From an uncultured Pseudomonadales bacterium (GTDB taxonomy: Bacteria > Pseudomonadota > Gammaproteobacteria > Pseudomonadales > Azotimanducaceae): a stretch of 64,000 bases of DNA. The DNA is taken from the NCBI GenBank assembly GCA_958296195.1, contig OY282455.1:4079809-4143808 (forward strand). The letters are read 5' to 3'. Position numbers and translations under genes: made by a program. This document shows, in pieces, positions 37,009 through 48,196 of the stretch. The stretch's first letter is position 1. Every line of letters starts with the position of its first letter. A model generated the notes under the pieces. It had not been told where the DNA came from. It ran no database searches and saw only the letters and a program-made list of their open reading frames with translations.

Positions 37009-37761
37009 CTACGGTAAGAATTCTCCGCAATAGTCGTTAACAGCCTTAATTGCTGTGTCGTCCACCTTTTTGGGAATGGCCACAAACCATGAATAATGCG
37101 GCGATGTGCGGGTTCTGAAAGCGCCATTGATTTCCTGTGCCGCAAGCAACTGTTCCCCTAATGATGGCTGGTCTAGCCTTCTTGTCAATTTCATAACATC
37201 GTTGAAGGTTGCGTCCTTTTCGTTTGTCTGTGAATTTAGTAAACGGACGTCCTCCTCAAAATAATTATGCACAGTTTGCCCGCTGTTGCTTCTAAGTTGT
37301 ATGTGGGGTGAAAATCCTGGAAACTCAAAAACTAATGTTCCCTCGATATACCAAGAAAGGGTAAATTTCTCAGCTTGTTTATCACAAGTCCATTCCGCAT
37401 AACTTAAAAATCCTCTTGGAATTCCCGAGTCAACCCCCCTTTCTGTAGGTATGAAATTTTCGGGTATCTCAGTTACGATTGGCGATACCGCCTTGATCAT
37501 GTTTGGATGGTTTCTATCAAATTCCACGCGCCATGGTGCTATCTTCAGTTCATCGATAAGCGCGGGCGCAGACCGGCCATTCTCAATCCTTCTTGACCAA
37601 TCCAGTACCGCATCGCAGAATATCTTATCATGTCCCGCCTCAACTGTAAGTCCGGGTTGGCCGTCGATCAATTGATTGATGCAGTTGTAATTCACTTGTG
37701 CTTGGCCCAAGGCTGACAGCATGGCCGCGGCCAGCATGATGACGGCTGAAAACTTGCTCAT
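37009..37761 (-). CDS. Secreted protein of unknown function (element cargo)
   Basis: Not recognised. This 250-residue protein has a signal peptide MSKFSAVIMLAAAMLSALGQA and a mature region with paired cysteines (YNCINQ, KIFCDAV, EWTCDKQ, NDYCGEF), so a disulfide-stabilised periplasmic or exported protein is likely. ATG 37761 overlaps the stop of the upstream gene in ATGA, so the two are coupled. The first six residues and their codons are identical to those of the upstream gene, pointing to duplication of the leader. Confidence 0.65.
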   Translation of the reverse strand: MSKFSAVIMLAAAMLSALGQAQVNYNCINQLIDGQPGLTVEAGHDKIFCDAVLDWSRRIENGRSAPALIDELKIAPWRVEFDRNHPNMIKAVSPIVTEIPENFIPTERGVDSGIPRGFLSYAEWTCDKQAEKFTLSWYIEGTLVFEFPGFSPHIQLRSNSGQTVHNYFEEDVRLLNSQTNEKDATFNDVMKLTRRLDQPSLGEQLLAAQEINGAFRTRTSPHYSWFVAIPKKVDDTAIKAVNDYCGEFLP

Positions 37762-38186
37762 CGGGGCTTTCCCATATAAGGGCCAGTGGATGCAGGCGGT
37801 TTGAAGGGGAGCGGGCAAGCAGCCTGGAATCTCTCAATATAGCTACGATGCAAGGCAGCTTCGTCCGCAAAGGAAACATAGGAGCATGTATCTATCTTAT
37901 CGGCAGTCTCGGTATCCAACATTTCCAGAAGGGCGATTTTCTGCCGCGCAGTCTCCATAACATTCATATGCTGAGCATATGCTTCAATTAGATCTCCGCC
38001 GGTTGGGCAAGATTCATCGCCGGACTCTATCGCCTCGACCAATACGAGTTGTTCCTGCGCGGCGGCATACAATCTGAAAGTACCTACCTTCAGCTCGGCG
38101 CACGATTCTTCAATGTCAAAATCGACGGTGTGCGCGTATGGCGCAAGCGCTGCGATCAGTATGAAGATGGCTGAAAACTTGCTCAT
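37758..38186 (-). CDS. Small secreted protein of unknown function (element cargo)
   Basis: Not recognised. This 142-residue protein has the signal peptide MSKFSAIFILIAALAPYAHT and a helical mature part with four cysteines (ESCAEL, ESCPTG, DTCSYV, AACPLP). It is first in a two-gene unit and overlaps the next gene by four bases. It shares the leader MSKFSA, down to identical codons, with its partner. Position inside the mobile element and codon use unlike the core genes suggest it is foreign. Confidence 0.62.
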   Translation of the reverse strand: MSKFSAIFILIAALAPYAHTVDFDIEESCAELKVGTFRLYAAAQEQLVLVEAIESGDESCPTGGDLIEAYAQHMNVMETARQKIALLEMLDTETADKIDTCSYVSFADEAALHRSYIERFQAACPLPFKPPASTGPYMGKPR

Positions 38187-38308
38187 TGGGTGGGGTGGTC
38201 CCGATTCTTGTCACAGGTTCAGGGCTGGAATAGAGTCCAGTCTTGGGTGAATGAAGCCCTTTGTCATGGGGCATGATAGCCCTTTCCCGGAGCGTGTCAA
38301 AGCCACGA

Positions 38309-38521
38309 TCAGGCCGCCTTCGCCAAGGGCATGAGCCGCCCCTCGTAGGCCATGCGGGGCGTCCGGCCGTCCAGCGCCGTATGCGGGCGGCGGCTCGCTC
38401 TGGAAGCGCCATTTCATGATGGCACGAAAAAGATAGCGAATTTTCGACAACTTAATTTTCAGGCAAGCTTTTGATTTTATTCAAGAAAAACGGAAAATGA
38501 CGAAAAATTGCGAACGGCTAG
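38309..38521 (-). pseudogene. Right-end IS remnant with transposase C-terminus
   Basis: On the minus strand codons from about 38413 to the TGA at 38309-38311 read RRPHTALDGRTPRMAYEGRL and then MPLAKAA, an unmistakable integrase-fold transposase end. The terminal repeat lies only about 110 bases upstream (38494-38521), so the N-terminal and catalytic parts are deleted. It is the mirror image of the remnant at 35518. Confidence 0.72.
38494..38521 (-). repeat. Right terminal inverted repeat of the element
   Basis: The complement of 38501-38520 equals the left end at 34962-34981. It is followed immediately by the second copy of the nonamer CCCTCTGAT. Confidence 0.75.
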
Positions 38522-38530
38522 CCCTCTGAT
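38522..38530. repeat. Target-site duplication, right copy
   Basis: CCCTCTGAT, identical to 34952-34960. The two copies sit in matching positions relative to the inverted ends, as expected from transposition with a 9-base stagger. Confidence 0.75.
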
Positions 38531-38637
38531 GCAGCAAGGCCACGGCCACGACCCGCACTAGATGCTGGCCGGAGGTGAGCAGGCAACGCCCGACGCTGTA
38601 GAATTCGGCCTCTAGCGTTCGTTGGTCGGTAAAGCCA

Positions 38638-41175
<2,538 letters not shown>

Positions 41176-41187
41176 AGATGGGGGTGG

Positions 41188-43101
41188 TTGGGTTCAATTG
41201 ATGTGATCGGCACCAATCTGTTGGGCCTGCCGCAGACCAGTAAGCAGCGGGCGCCAAACACCCATCCTCTTGGCCGCTATCTGTTCGTGCTGGCGATCGT
41301 GCTGCTGGGCGCCCTGTACGCCGCACCCAATCTGTTTCAGCCGGACCCGGCCCTGCAAATCAAGCCGGAGGATCCCGACCAAGCGCTGGACGCAGCGTTG
41401 CTGGAAAAGGCCCGCCGCGCCCTTGAGGAAGCCGGCATAGCCGTGCCGGCGGCGGAGACGGGCGCTGGTTCGGCGTTCCTGCGCCTGAGCCGCGACGAGG
41501 ACCAACTGCGCGGGCGGGAGGTCTTGATGCAAGCGCTCAGCGGTTTGGATGAGCACTACATCGTCGCTCTGACTAGGCTGCCGACCACGCCGGCCTGGCT
41601 GCAGGACCTCGGCGCCAAGCCCATGTCCCTGGGCTTGGACCTGTCCGGCGGGGTGCATCTGCTGCTGCAGGTGGATATGGACAAGTTCATCGGCGACCGC
41701 ATGCTAGCCATGCAGGAGACCGCCCGGGACGCCTTGGTCGATGCCCGCCTCCGTTACATGGGGCGGGATTGGGTGGACGGCACCCGGCTGCGCATTCCCT
41801 TCCGCACCGTCGCCGCCCGGGACGAGGCGGCGACGTTGCTGGCCGAGCAGTTCCAAGGTTTTGAGTCGTCCAGCATCGACGATCAGGAGCAGCCCAGCCT
41901 GGAGTTCGCCATGCTGGACGAGCACCTGCGCCAGATGGAGGACGCCGCCATCTCCCAGAACCTGCAAAGCCTGCGCAACCGGGTGAACGAACTGGGCGTC
42001 TCCGAACCCTTGGTGCAGCGCTTGGGGCGCGAGCGCATCGTGCTGGACCTGCCCGGCATTCAGGACAGCGCCGAGGCGAAGCGGATCATCAACAAGTTCG
42101 CCAACCTTCAGTTCCGCTTAGTGGCGATGCCCGGCGACCGCAGTTCGCTGACCGAGGTTTACGACTACGAGGGCGGGCCGGTCACCTTGCTGCGCAAGAA
42201 CATCGTCACCGGCGACCAAGTGACCTCCGCCAACCAGGACTATGACCCGGAGACTGCCCAACCACAGGTGAGCATCGGCTTGGACAGCGACGGCGGGCGG
42301 CGCATGAACGAGGCCACCCGGGACAACGTGGGGCGCTCCATGGCCATCATCTTCATCGAGCAGAAGCCGCGCACCCGCACGGTGCTGGTGGAGGGGCAGG
42401 AAACGGTGGAGCGCTACAGCGAGGAGGAGCGGCGGCTCATCAGCGTCGCCACCATTCAGTCGGCGTTGGGCTACAACTTCCGCATCACCGGCTTGGAGTT
42501 GGGGGAGGCTCGGGATTTGGCCCTCCTGCTGCGCGCCGGCGCCTTGGCCGCGCCCATGTACATCGTCGAGGAGCGCACCGTCGGCGCCAGCCTTGGGGAG
42601 GACAACATTGATCGGGGTCGGCAGTCCGTGACGGTCGGCTTCCTTCTGGTCATGCTGTTCATGCTGCTCCGCTACCGGGGCTTCGGCCTGGCCGCAGACC
42701 TGGCGCTGACCGCCAACCTCATGCTGCTGATGGCGGTGATGTCGATCCTCGGCGCCACGTTAACGTTGCCCGGCATCGCCGGCATCGTGTTGACCGTGGG
42801 CATGGCGGTGGACGCCAATGTGCTGATCTTCTCCCGCATCCGCGAGGAGCTTAAGGATCGGCCGCCGCAGCAGGCCATTCAAGCGGGTTTTGAACGGGCC
42901 TTGCTCACCATTCTGGACGCCAACATCACCACCTTCTTCGTGGCCATCATCCTGTTCTCCATAGGCAGCGGCCCTGTGAAGGGCTTTGCCGTGACCCTGG
43001 CCGTCGGCATCGTCACCTCGGTGTTCACCGCCGTCATGTGTACAAGGTCGTTGGTCAACCTGATGTACGGTGGGCGCACACTGGAGGCGCTCAGAATATG
43101 A
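41188..43101 (+). CDS. secD: Protein translocase subunit SecD
   Basis: This 637-residue protein has a first membrane segment (YLFVLAIVLLGALYAAPNLF), the motif LGLDLSGGVHLLLQVD, a large periplasmic P1 domain and the SecD-type membrane block (MSILGATLTLPGIAGIVLTVGMAVDANVLIF). With SecF it uses proton flow to pull proteins into the periplasm. The start is uncertain: TTG 41188 follows GGGGGTGG, and GTG 41203 is an alternative; both precede the conserved HPLGRYLF. The stop overlaps secF in ATGA. Confidence 0.96.
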   Translation: MGSIDVIGTNLLGLPQTSKQRAPNTHPLGRYLFVLAIVLLGALYAAPNLFQPDPALQIKPEDPDQALDAALLEKARRALEEAGIAVPAAETGAGSAFLRLSRDEDQLRGREVLMQALSGLDEHYIVALTRLPTTPAWLQDLGAKPMSLGLDLSGGVHLLLQVDMDKFIGDRMLAMQETARDALVDARLRYMGRDWVDGTRLRIPFRTVAARDEAATLLAEQFQGFESSSIDDQEQPSLEFAMLDEHLRQMEDAAISQNLQSLRNRVNELGVSEPLVQRLGRERIVLDLPGIQDSAEAKRIINKFANLQFRLVAMPGDRSSLTEVYDYEGGPVTLLRKNIVTGDQVTSANQDYDPETAQPQVSIGLDSDGGRRMNEATRDNVGRSMAIIFIEQKPRTRTVLVEGQETVERYSEEERRLISVATIQSALGYNFRITGLELGEARDLALLLRAGALAAPMYIVEERTVGASLGEDNIDRGRQSVTVGFLLVMLFMLLRYRGFGLAADLALTANLMLLMAVMSILGATLTLPGIAGIVLTVGMAVDANVLIFSRIREELKDRPPQQAIQAGFERALLTILDANITTFFVAIILFSIGSGPVKGFAVTLAVGIVTSVFTAVMCTRSLVNLMYGGRTLEALRI

Positions 43102-44018
43102 ATCTGCCGATTCTTGACTTCATGGCCAAGCGCAAGGTCGCCGGCGCCGGCTCCATCGCGCTGCTGCTGATCTCGGTTGCCTCGCTGACGCTGAACGGCC
43201 TCAACTTCGGCCTGGACTTCACCGGCGGCACCTTGGTTGAAGTGGGCTTCCCCGAACCCGTGGATACGGAGCAGGTGCGCAGCCAACTGGAGGAGGCCGG
43301 CTTCGTCAACGGCGTGGTGCAGCACTTCGGCTCCGACCGTGAGGTCCTAGTGCGCATGCCGCCGCAGGCGACCGGGGATCCGGCCGCCTTGGGCGACCGC
43401 ATTCTGTCCACCATTCAGGCCGAGGCGCCGGACGCCGCCATGCGTCAGTCCAACTTCGTCGGCCCTGTGGTGGGGGAGGAGTTGGCGGAAAGCGCCGGGC
43501 TAGCCATCCTCACGGCCTTGGCGGTGGTCATGCTGTACATCCTGTTCCGCTTCACCAAGCAGTTCTCGGTGGGCGCGGTGGGCGCTTTGGCCCACGACGT
43601 CCTCTTGGTGCTGGGCATCTTTTCGGTTTTCCAATGGACCTTCGACTTGGCGGTGGTGGCGGCCGTCCTCGCCGTGGTCGGCTACTCCTTGAACGACACC
43701 ATCGTCGTTTCGGACCGCATCCGGGAGAACTTCCGCACCGTTCGCCGGGGGACGCCCATCGACATCATCAACAAATCCCTGAACCAAACCCTAGGCCGCA
43801 CCCTGGTGACCTCGCTGACCACCCTGCTGGTGCTGCTAGCCTTGCTGCTCGCCGGCGGCGAGGGCATACGCGGCTTCGCTGCGGCCTTGACCATCGGCGT
43901 GGTGATCGGCACCTACTCATCCATCTACATCGCCGCCAACATCCTGGTGCTGATGAACATCTCCCGGGAGGATCTGCTGCCGCCGGAAAAGGAGAACGCC
44001 AAGGAATCCTATCCTTGA
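43098..44018 (+). CDS. secF: Protein translocase subunit SecF
   Basis: This 306-residue protein has six membrane segments, with LNFGLDFTGGTLVEV near the N-terminus, VGPVVGEELAESAGLAIL and the conserved YSLNDTIVVSDRIRENFR followed by RTLVTSLTTLLVLLALLL. ATG 43098 overlaps the secD stop by four bases and gives MNLPILDFMAKRKVAG. It completes the YajC-SecD-SecF ancillary translocase. Confidence 0.97.
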   Translation: MNLPILDFMAKRKVAGAGSIALLLISVASLTLNGLNFGLDFTGGTLVEVGFPEPVDTEQVRSQLEEAGFVNGVVQHFGSDREVLVRMPPQATGDPAALGDRILSTIQAEAPDAAMRQSNFVGPVVGEELAESAGLAILTALAVVMLYILFRFTKQFSVGAVGALAHDVLLVLGIFSVFQWTFDLAVVAAVLAVVGYSLNDTIVVSDRIRENFRTVRRGTPIDIINKSLNQTLGRTLVTSLTTLLVLLALLLAGGEGIRGFAAALTIGVVIGTYSSIYIAANILVLMNISREDLLPPEKENAKESYP

Positions 44019-44124
44019 GGGCTATGTTGCAAAACTGGTCGAAGGCCCTGCGGGTTGGTTTGCGCTCGGCTTCAAGGCCGTGCTGCGGTGCGCTCTGAAG
44101 GCCGGTGCTTTGGCCCGGCGCGGC

Positions 44125-44934
44125 TTAGGCCGGCGCTGCGGCGCTTTGCTCAGCCTGCCGCAGCTTGGCCACGATCAGCTTGAAGCACTTGGGGTTGGCC
44201 GCCACCACGTCGCCGCTCTCCAAGTAGCGGTCGCCACCCTGCATGTCGGCCACGAAGCCACCGGCTTCCTTGATGATCAGCGCCCCGGCGGCGATGTCCC
44301 AAGGAGATAATCCCATTTCCCAAAAGCCGTCCAGCCGGCCGGCGGCCGTGTAGGCCAAATCCAAGGCGGCGGAGCCTTGGCGGCGGACGCTGCGGCACTC
44401 GATGGCGAAGTCCCCCATCAGGCGGTTGTAAAGGGCCACACGGTCCTTGGCACCGGCCGGCAAGCCGGTGGCGACCACAGCCTCTTCAAGGCGTTGGGCC
44501 TTGCTCACCCGGACGCGCTTGCCGTTGAGCTGGGCGCCGTCGCCGCGGCTGGCCACCCATTCCTCGTTGCGCACCGGGTCCACAATGACGCCGTGCTCCA
44601 AGTGCAGCCCGTGCCGCACCGCGATGGAGACGGCGAAGTGGGGAATGCCCTGCAGGTAGTTCAGGGTGCCGTCCAAGGGGTCGATTATCCAAGTGAATTC
44701 GGCGTCCTCGTTGAGGCCGGCGCCGCTGCCCTCCTCCGCTAGAATGGCGTGGTCCGGATAGGTTTTGAGCAGCGCATCGACGATCACCCGCTCCGCCTCC
44801 CGGTCGATGTTGGAGACGAAGTCGTTGGGCGCCTTCTCCTCCACCTTGAGCTCGTCGAGCCGGTCCATGCCCCGCAGCAGCACCTGCCCGGCGCGGCGGG
44901 CGGCGCGCAACGCAATGTTGGCCATTCCCTGCAT
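44125..44934 (-). CDS. suhB: Inositol-1-monophosphatase family protein SuhB
   Basis: This 269-residue protein has the metal sites AILAEEGSG, WIIDPLDGTLNYLQGIPHFAVS and WDIAAGALIIKEAGG. The start MQGMANIALRAARRAG is colinear with E. coli SuhB, which also joins the rRNA antitermination complex. Whether it acts mainly as phosphatase or as antitermination factor here is not visible. It is divergent from trmJ with only 21 bases between start codons. Confidence 0.94.
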   Translation of the reverse strand: MQGMANIALRAARRAGQVLLRGMDRLDELKVEEKAPNDFVSNIDREAERVIVDALLKTYPDHAILAEEGSGAGLNEDAEFTWIIDPLDGTLNYLQGIPHFAVSIAVRHGLHLEHGVIVDPVRNEEWVASRGDGAQLNGKRVRVSKAQRLEEAVVATGLPAGAKDRVALYNRLMGDFAIECRSVRRQGSAALDLAYTAAGRLDGFWEMGLSPWDIAAGALIIKEAGGFVADMQGGDRYLESGDVVAANPKCFKLIVAKLRQAEQSAAAPA

Positions 44935-44938
44935 GGCC

Positions 44939-44951
44939 CGTTAGCCTAACG
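44939..44951. promoter_or_regulatory. Palindrome between divergent suhB and trmJ starts
   Basis: CGTTAG-C-CTAACG is a perfect inverted repeat centred between start codons at 44934 (minus) and 44956 (plus). It occupies most of the 21-base gap, so it could be a shared operator, but no binding protein is known. Confidence 0.35.
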
Positions 44952-44955
44952 CAAT

Positions 44956-45684
44956 ATGAGCTTGGACAACATAAGAGTCGTCTTGGTGGCGCCCAGCCAT
45001 CCGGGCAACATCGGCGCCGCCGCCAGAGCCATGAAGACCATGGGCTTGCGGCAGTTGGCGCTGGTCAACCCCAAACGCTATCCGGACCCCCAAGCCGAGT
45101 GGCGGGCCGCCGCCGCAACGGATGTGCTGGACGCCTGCCGGGTTTGCGCCAGCTTGGACGAAGCCATCGCCGGCTGCCATTGGGTGGCGGGGGCCAGCGC
45201 CCGTTCCAGGCGCATACCCTGGCCCGTTGAGGATGTCAGCGCTGCTGCCGGGCAGTTACTGCAACAGGCGGCGGCCGGGCCGGTGGCGGTGTTGTTCGGC
45301 AGGGAGGCGGACGGGCTCCGCAACGAGGAGCTGCAAAGGTGCAACATTCATTTGCGCATTCCGGCGTCGCCTTCCTATCCGTCCCTCAACTTGGCCATGG
45401 CCGTGCAGGTGGTGGCCTACGAGCTCTGGCGCCAAGGCGCAGCCGCCCCCGTCGAAACCGTCTGGGACCGTCCGCCGGCGACCGTTGAGGAGGTGGACGC
45501 GATGCTCGAGCAGTGGCGGCGGCTGTTGGTCGATGCGGAGTTCCTAGACCCCAACAACCCCAGCCAAAGCCCAACTCGCCTGCGCCGCCTCGCCGCTCGG
45601 GCCACCTTGGACAAGACGGAGGTGCAGATGCTGCGGGGCATCGCCACCCATCTGCAAAAACTGCGGGGCGATGGGGGTTCCTAG
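44956..45684 (+). CDS. trmJ: tRNA (cytidine/uridine-2'-O-)-methyltransferase TrmJ
   Basis: This 242-residue SPOUT-fold methyltransferase has RVVLVAPSHPGNIGAAARAMKTMGL, VAVLFGREADGLRNEEL and IPASPSYPSLNLAMAVQVVAYEL forming the knotted SAM site. It methylates position 32 of several tRNAs. The start lacks a ribosome-binding site, consistent with a leaderless or very short leader in the 21-base divergent gap. The iscS gene follows after about 150 bases, as in many gammaproteobacteria, but iscR is missing. Confidence 0.94.
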   Translation: MSLDNIRVVLVAPSHPGNIGAAARAMKTMGLRQLALVNPKRYPDPQAEWRAAAATDVLDACRVCASLDEAIAGCHWVAGASARSRRIPWPVEDVSAAAGQLLQQAAAGPVAVLFGREADGLRNEELQRCNIHLRIPASPSYPSLNLAMAVQVVAYELWRQGAAAPVETVWDRPPATVEEVDAMLEQWRRLLVDAEFLDPNNPSQSPTRLRRLAARATLDKTEVQMLRGIATHLQKLRGDGGS

Positions 45685-45837
45685 GATCTGTTGAGACGGT
45701 CCGCCTCGGCGCAGCTAGCGCCGCTTGCGGATGCTGGAGGCTATGGGTCGTTAGCTGCAGGAATCTCTTGGCGGGGAACCAGGGAAGCTCCTCCGGCCCT
45801 GCTGCAATTCCGCTGATCTGTGGTAGGGTGCCGGCTC

Positions 45838-47052
45838 ATGCTGACTGACGCTGGAATGCCGGAGGCCCAAGCCGAAGCGCCCGTGCGTAAGCAGGTTTAT
45901 CTCGACTATTCGGCGACGGCGCCGGTGGACCCTCGGGTGGCCGAGAAGATGAGCGCCTGCCTCACCTTGGAGGGCAACTTCGGCAACCCCGCCTCCCGCA
46001 GCCACGCCTACGGTTGGCAAGCGGAGGAGGCGGTTGAGGAGGCCCGCGTCCAGGTCGCCGAGCTGCTCAATGCCGACCCGCGTGAAATCGTCTGGACCTC
46101 AGGCGCCACCGAATCGATCAATTTGGCCCTAAAGGGCTTGGCCGAAGGCGCCGCCCGGCGCCACATCGTCACCAGCGCCGTCGAGCACAAGGCGGTGCTC
46201 GACACCTGCGCCTGGCTTGAAGGCAAGGGGTTTGAGGTGGTCTATCTGCAGCCGCCGCCCGACGGCATCATCAGGCCGCAACAGGTGGCGAACGCTCTGC
46301 GCGAAGACACCCTGCTGGTCTCCTTGATGCATGTGAACAACGAGATTGGGGTCATCAACGACGTGGCCGCCATCGGCGAAGTCTGCCGCGCCGCCAAGGT
46401 GCATCTGCATGTGGATGCCGCCCAGAGCGGCGGCAAGGTGCCGCTGGACACCCAGGCTATGGCGATTGACCTCATCAGCCTTTCCGGCCACAAGATGTAC
46501 GGCCCCAAGGGGGTCGGAGCCCTTTATGTCCGCCGTGACCCAAGCCTGCGCATCCGTTCCCAGATTCATGGCGGCGGCCATGAACGGGGCATGCGGTCGG
46601 GCACCTTGCCCACCCACCAAATCGTGGGCATGGGTGAGGCCTGCGCCATCCTCAAGCGGAACATGGAGCAGGAAAACGCCCGCATACTCGCTTTGCGCCG
46701 CCGCCTTTGGTCGCATCTGAAGCAGGTGCCCGGCACCATCTTGAACGGCGACGAGGAGCGGCGGCTGCCGGGCAACTTGAACGTGGGCTTCGCCGGCGTT
46801 GATGGCGAGACTCTACTGTTGGCCCTTGACGACCTGGCCGTCTCCAGCGGTTCCGCCTGCACCTCCGCCAGCGTGGAGCCCTCCTATGTGCTGAGGGCAT
46901 TGGGCGTTGCCGACGACATCGCCCACGCCAGCCTGCGCTTCACGGTCGGGCGCTTCACCACGGAGCAGGACGTGGACTACGCGGCCCTGCGGGTGGCGGA
47001 GGTGGTTGGGCGGCTACGCCCCGAAAAACCCTTGGCCGGCCGCCGGAATTAG
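45838..47052 (+). CDS. iscS: Cysteine desulfurase IscS
   Basis: The product is 404 residues from ATG 45838, which has AGGGTG upstream; GTG 45820 and ATG 45856 are alternatives. It shows [30 protein letters not shown], the PLP Lys in [14 protein letters not shown] and the active Cys in [20 protein letters not shown], all typical of IscS. It supplies sulfur for iron-sulfur clusters and tRNA thiolation. No iscR or iscU adjoins it; a glycosyltransferase follows. Confidence 0.95.
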   Translation: MLTDAGMPEAQAEAPVRKQVYLDYSATAPVDPRVAEKMSACLTLEGNFGNPASRSHAYGWQAEEAVEEARVQVAELLNADPREIVWTSGATESINLALKGLAEGAARRHIVTSAVEHKAVLDTCAWLEGKGFEVVYLQPPPDGIIRPQQVANALREDTLLVSLMHVNNEIGVINDVAAIGEVCRAAKVHLHVDAAQSGGKVPLDTQAMAIDLISLSGHKMYGPKGVGALYVRRDPSLRIRSQIHGGGHERGMRSGTLPTHQIVGMGEACAILKRNMEQENARILALRRRLWSHLKQVPGTILNGDEERRLPGNLNVGFAGVDGETLLLALDDLAVSSGSACTSASVEPSYVLRALGVADDIAHASLRFTVGRFTTEQDVDYAALRVAEVVGRLRPEKPLAGRRN

Positions 47053-47173
47053 CCATTGCCCTCGGCTTGGGCGCTTCGCTGCCCTGTGCGCCGAGCTTCG
47101 CGCCGCGGCCTCCCATGCTATGCTTGGACTCATTGGCTTGGCCGATCCGTTGGCGGCGTAACTCATCCTGCCC

Positions 47174-48196
47174 ATGCGCATCCTGATTGTCAGCGACGCT
47201 TGGTTTCCCCAAGTGAACGGGGTGGTGCGGGTGCTGTCCACCATTCGGGAGCGGCTCGCCGGCTTGGGTCACGAAGTGGATGTCATCGGCCCGGACCGCT
47301 TCAAAACCGTTCGTTGCCCCACCTATCCGGAAATTCGCTTGGCGCTTACGGGGCCAAACCGGGTTGGACGCCTCATTGATGGGTTTGCGCCGGATGCCGT
47401 GCATGTGGCCACCGAAGGCCCTCTGGGGTGGAGCGCCCGCCATTGGCTGCGCCGTCGCAGGCGGCCGTTCACCACCTCCTTCCACACCCTGTTCCCGCTT
47501 TATTTGAAAATGCGTTCCGGGGTGCCGGAAAGCTGGTCTTTCGCCGTGCTGCGCCGCTTCCACAACGGCGCGACGCACACCATGTCCTCAACGCCGTCCT
47601 TGGACGCGCTGCTTAGGACGCATGGCATCGGCGCCTTGGTGCGCTGGATCCGCGGCGTGGACACGACGCTGTTCAGGCCAGTGCAGCCCCGGGAGTTGAA
47701 TCTGCCGCGCCCGGTGCTGATGTATGTGGGCCGGTTGGCGGTGGAGAAGAACTTGGAGGCATTTTTGCGCCTTGAGACGCCTGGCGCCAAGGTGCTGGTT
47801 GGCGATGGCCCGGCCCGGCTCTCCTTGCAGCGGCGCTTTCCGGACGCCCTGTTTCTCGGAGTGCGCAAGGGCGACGATTTGGTCGCCCACTACTGCGCCG
47901 CCGACGTGCTGGTTTTCCCTTCCAAAACCGACACTCTCGGCTTGGTGATGCTGGAGGCGATGGCCTGCGGCACCCCCGTGGCGGCCTATCCAGTGCCGGG
48001 GCCGAACGACGTCATCGGCGGCAGCGGCGCCGGTGCCTTGCACGAGGACTTGGCGATGGCCATCAACGCGGCGCTTGGCATTTCCCCAGAGGTTTGCCAA
48101 GCTCGCGCCGCCGAATTCGACTGGGAGGTGTCGGTGCGGCAGTTTCTGAACAATCTAGTGGCCTTTCAGCCAACTCGGACGGCGGCAGCGGCATGA
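47174..48196 (+). CDS. GT4-family glycosyltransferase, probable sulfoquinovosyl transferase (SqdX-like)
   Basis: This 340-residue GT-B protein starts MRILIVSDAWFPQVNGVVRV, has the conserved HVATEGPLGWSARHW and SFHTLFPLYLKMRSG, GRLAVEKNLEAFLR with the donor-site Lys, and the EX7E-type VFPSKTDTLGLVMLEAMACGTPVAAYP. This subgroup includes SqdX and diacylglycerol mannosyl/glucosyl transferases. Its stop overlaps the start of UDP-sulfoquinovose synthase in ATGA, so transfer of sulfoquinovose to diacylglycerol is the likely role. Confidence 0.82.
   Translation: MRILIVSDAWFPQVNGVVRVLSTIRERLAGLGHEVDVIGPDRFKTVRCPTYPEIRLALTGPNRVGRLIDGFAPDAVHVATEGPLGWSARHWLRRRRRPFTTSFHTLFPLYLKMRSGVPESWSFAVLRRFHNGATHTMSSTPSLDALLRTHGIGALVRWIRGVDTTLFRPVQPRELNLPRPVLMYVGRLAVEKNLEAFLRLETPGAKVLVGDGPARLSLQRRFPDALFLGVRKGDDLVAHYCAADVLVFPSKTDTLGLVMLEAMACGTPVAAYPVPGPNDVIGGSGAGALHEDLAMAINAALGISPEVCQARAAEFDWEVSVRQFLNNLVAFQPTRTAAAA

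Larger units (their letters stand above)
34961..38521. mobile_element. Decayed composite-transposon-like element with cargo
   Basis: The two ends are inverted copies of one terminus: TAGCCGTTCGCAATTTTTCG at the left (34962-34981) and its exact complement at the right (38501-38520), with similarity extending to about 28 bases. Both ends abut a perfect 9-base direct repeat (34952-34960 and 38522-38530). Fragments of an integrase-type (DDE, IS3/IS481-like) transposase C-terminus lie near each end in opposite orientation, and a third end copy lies inside. This suggests two inverted, internally deleted insertion sequences carrying cargo: an unknown gene at 35742 and a secreted pair at 37009-38186. 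No intact transposase remains. Confidence 0.7.

Noticed and set aside
32195..38530. Integrative island inserted at the tRNA-Leu gene
   Set aside because: The accessory genes lie on the 5' side of the tRNA, there is no integrase, and I see no repeat of the tRNA 3' end downstream.
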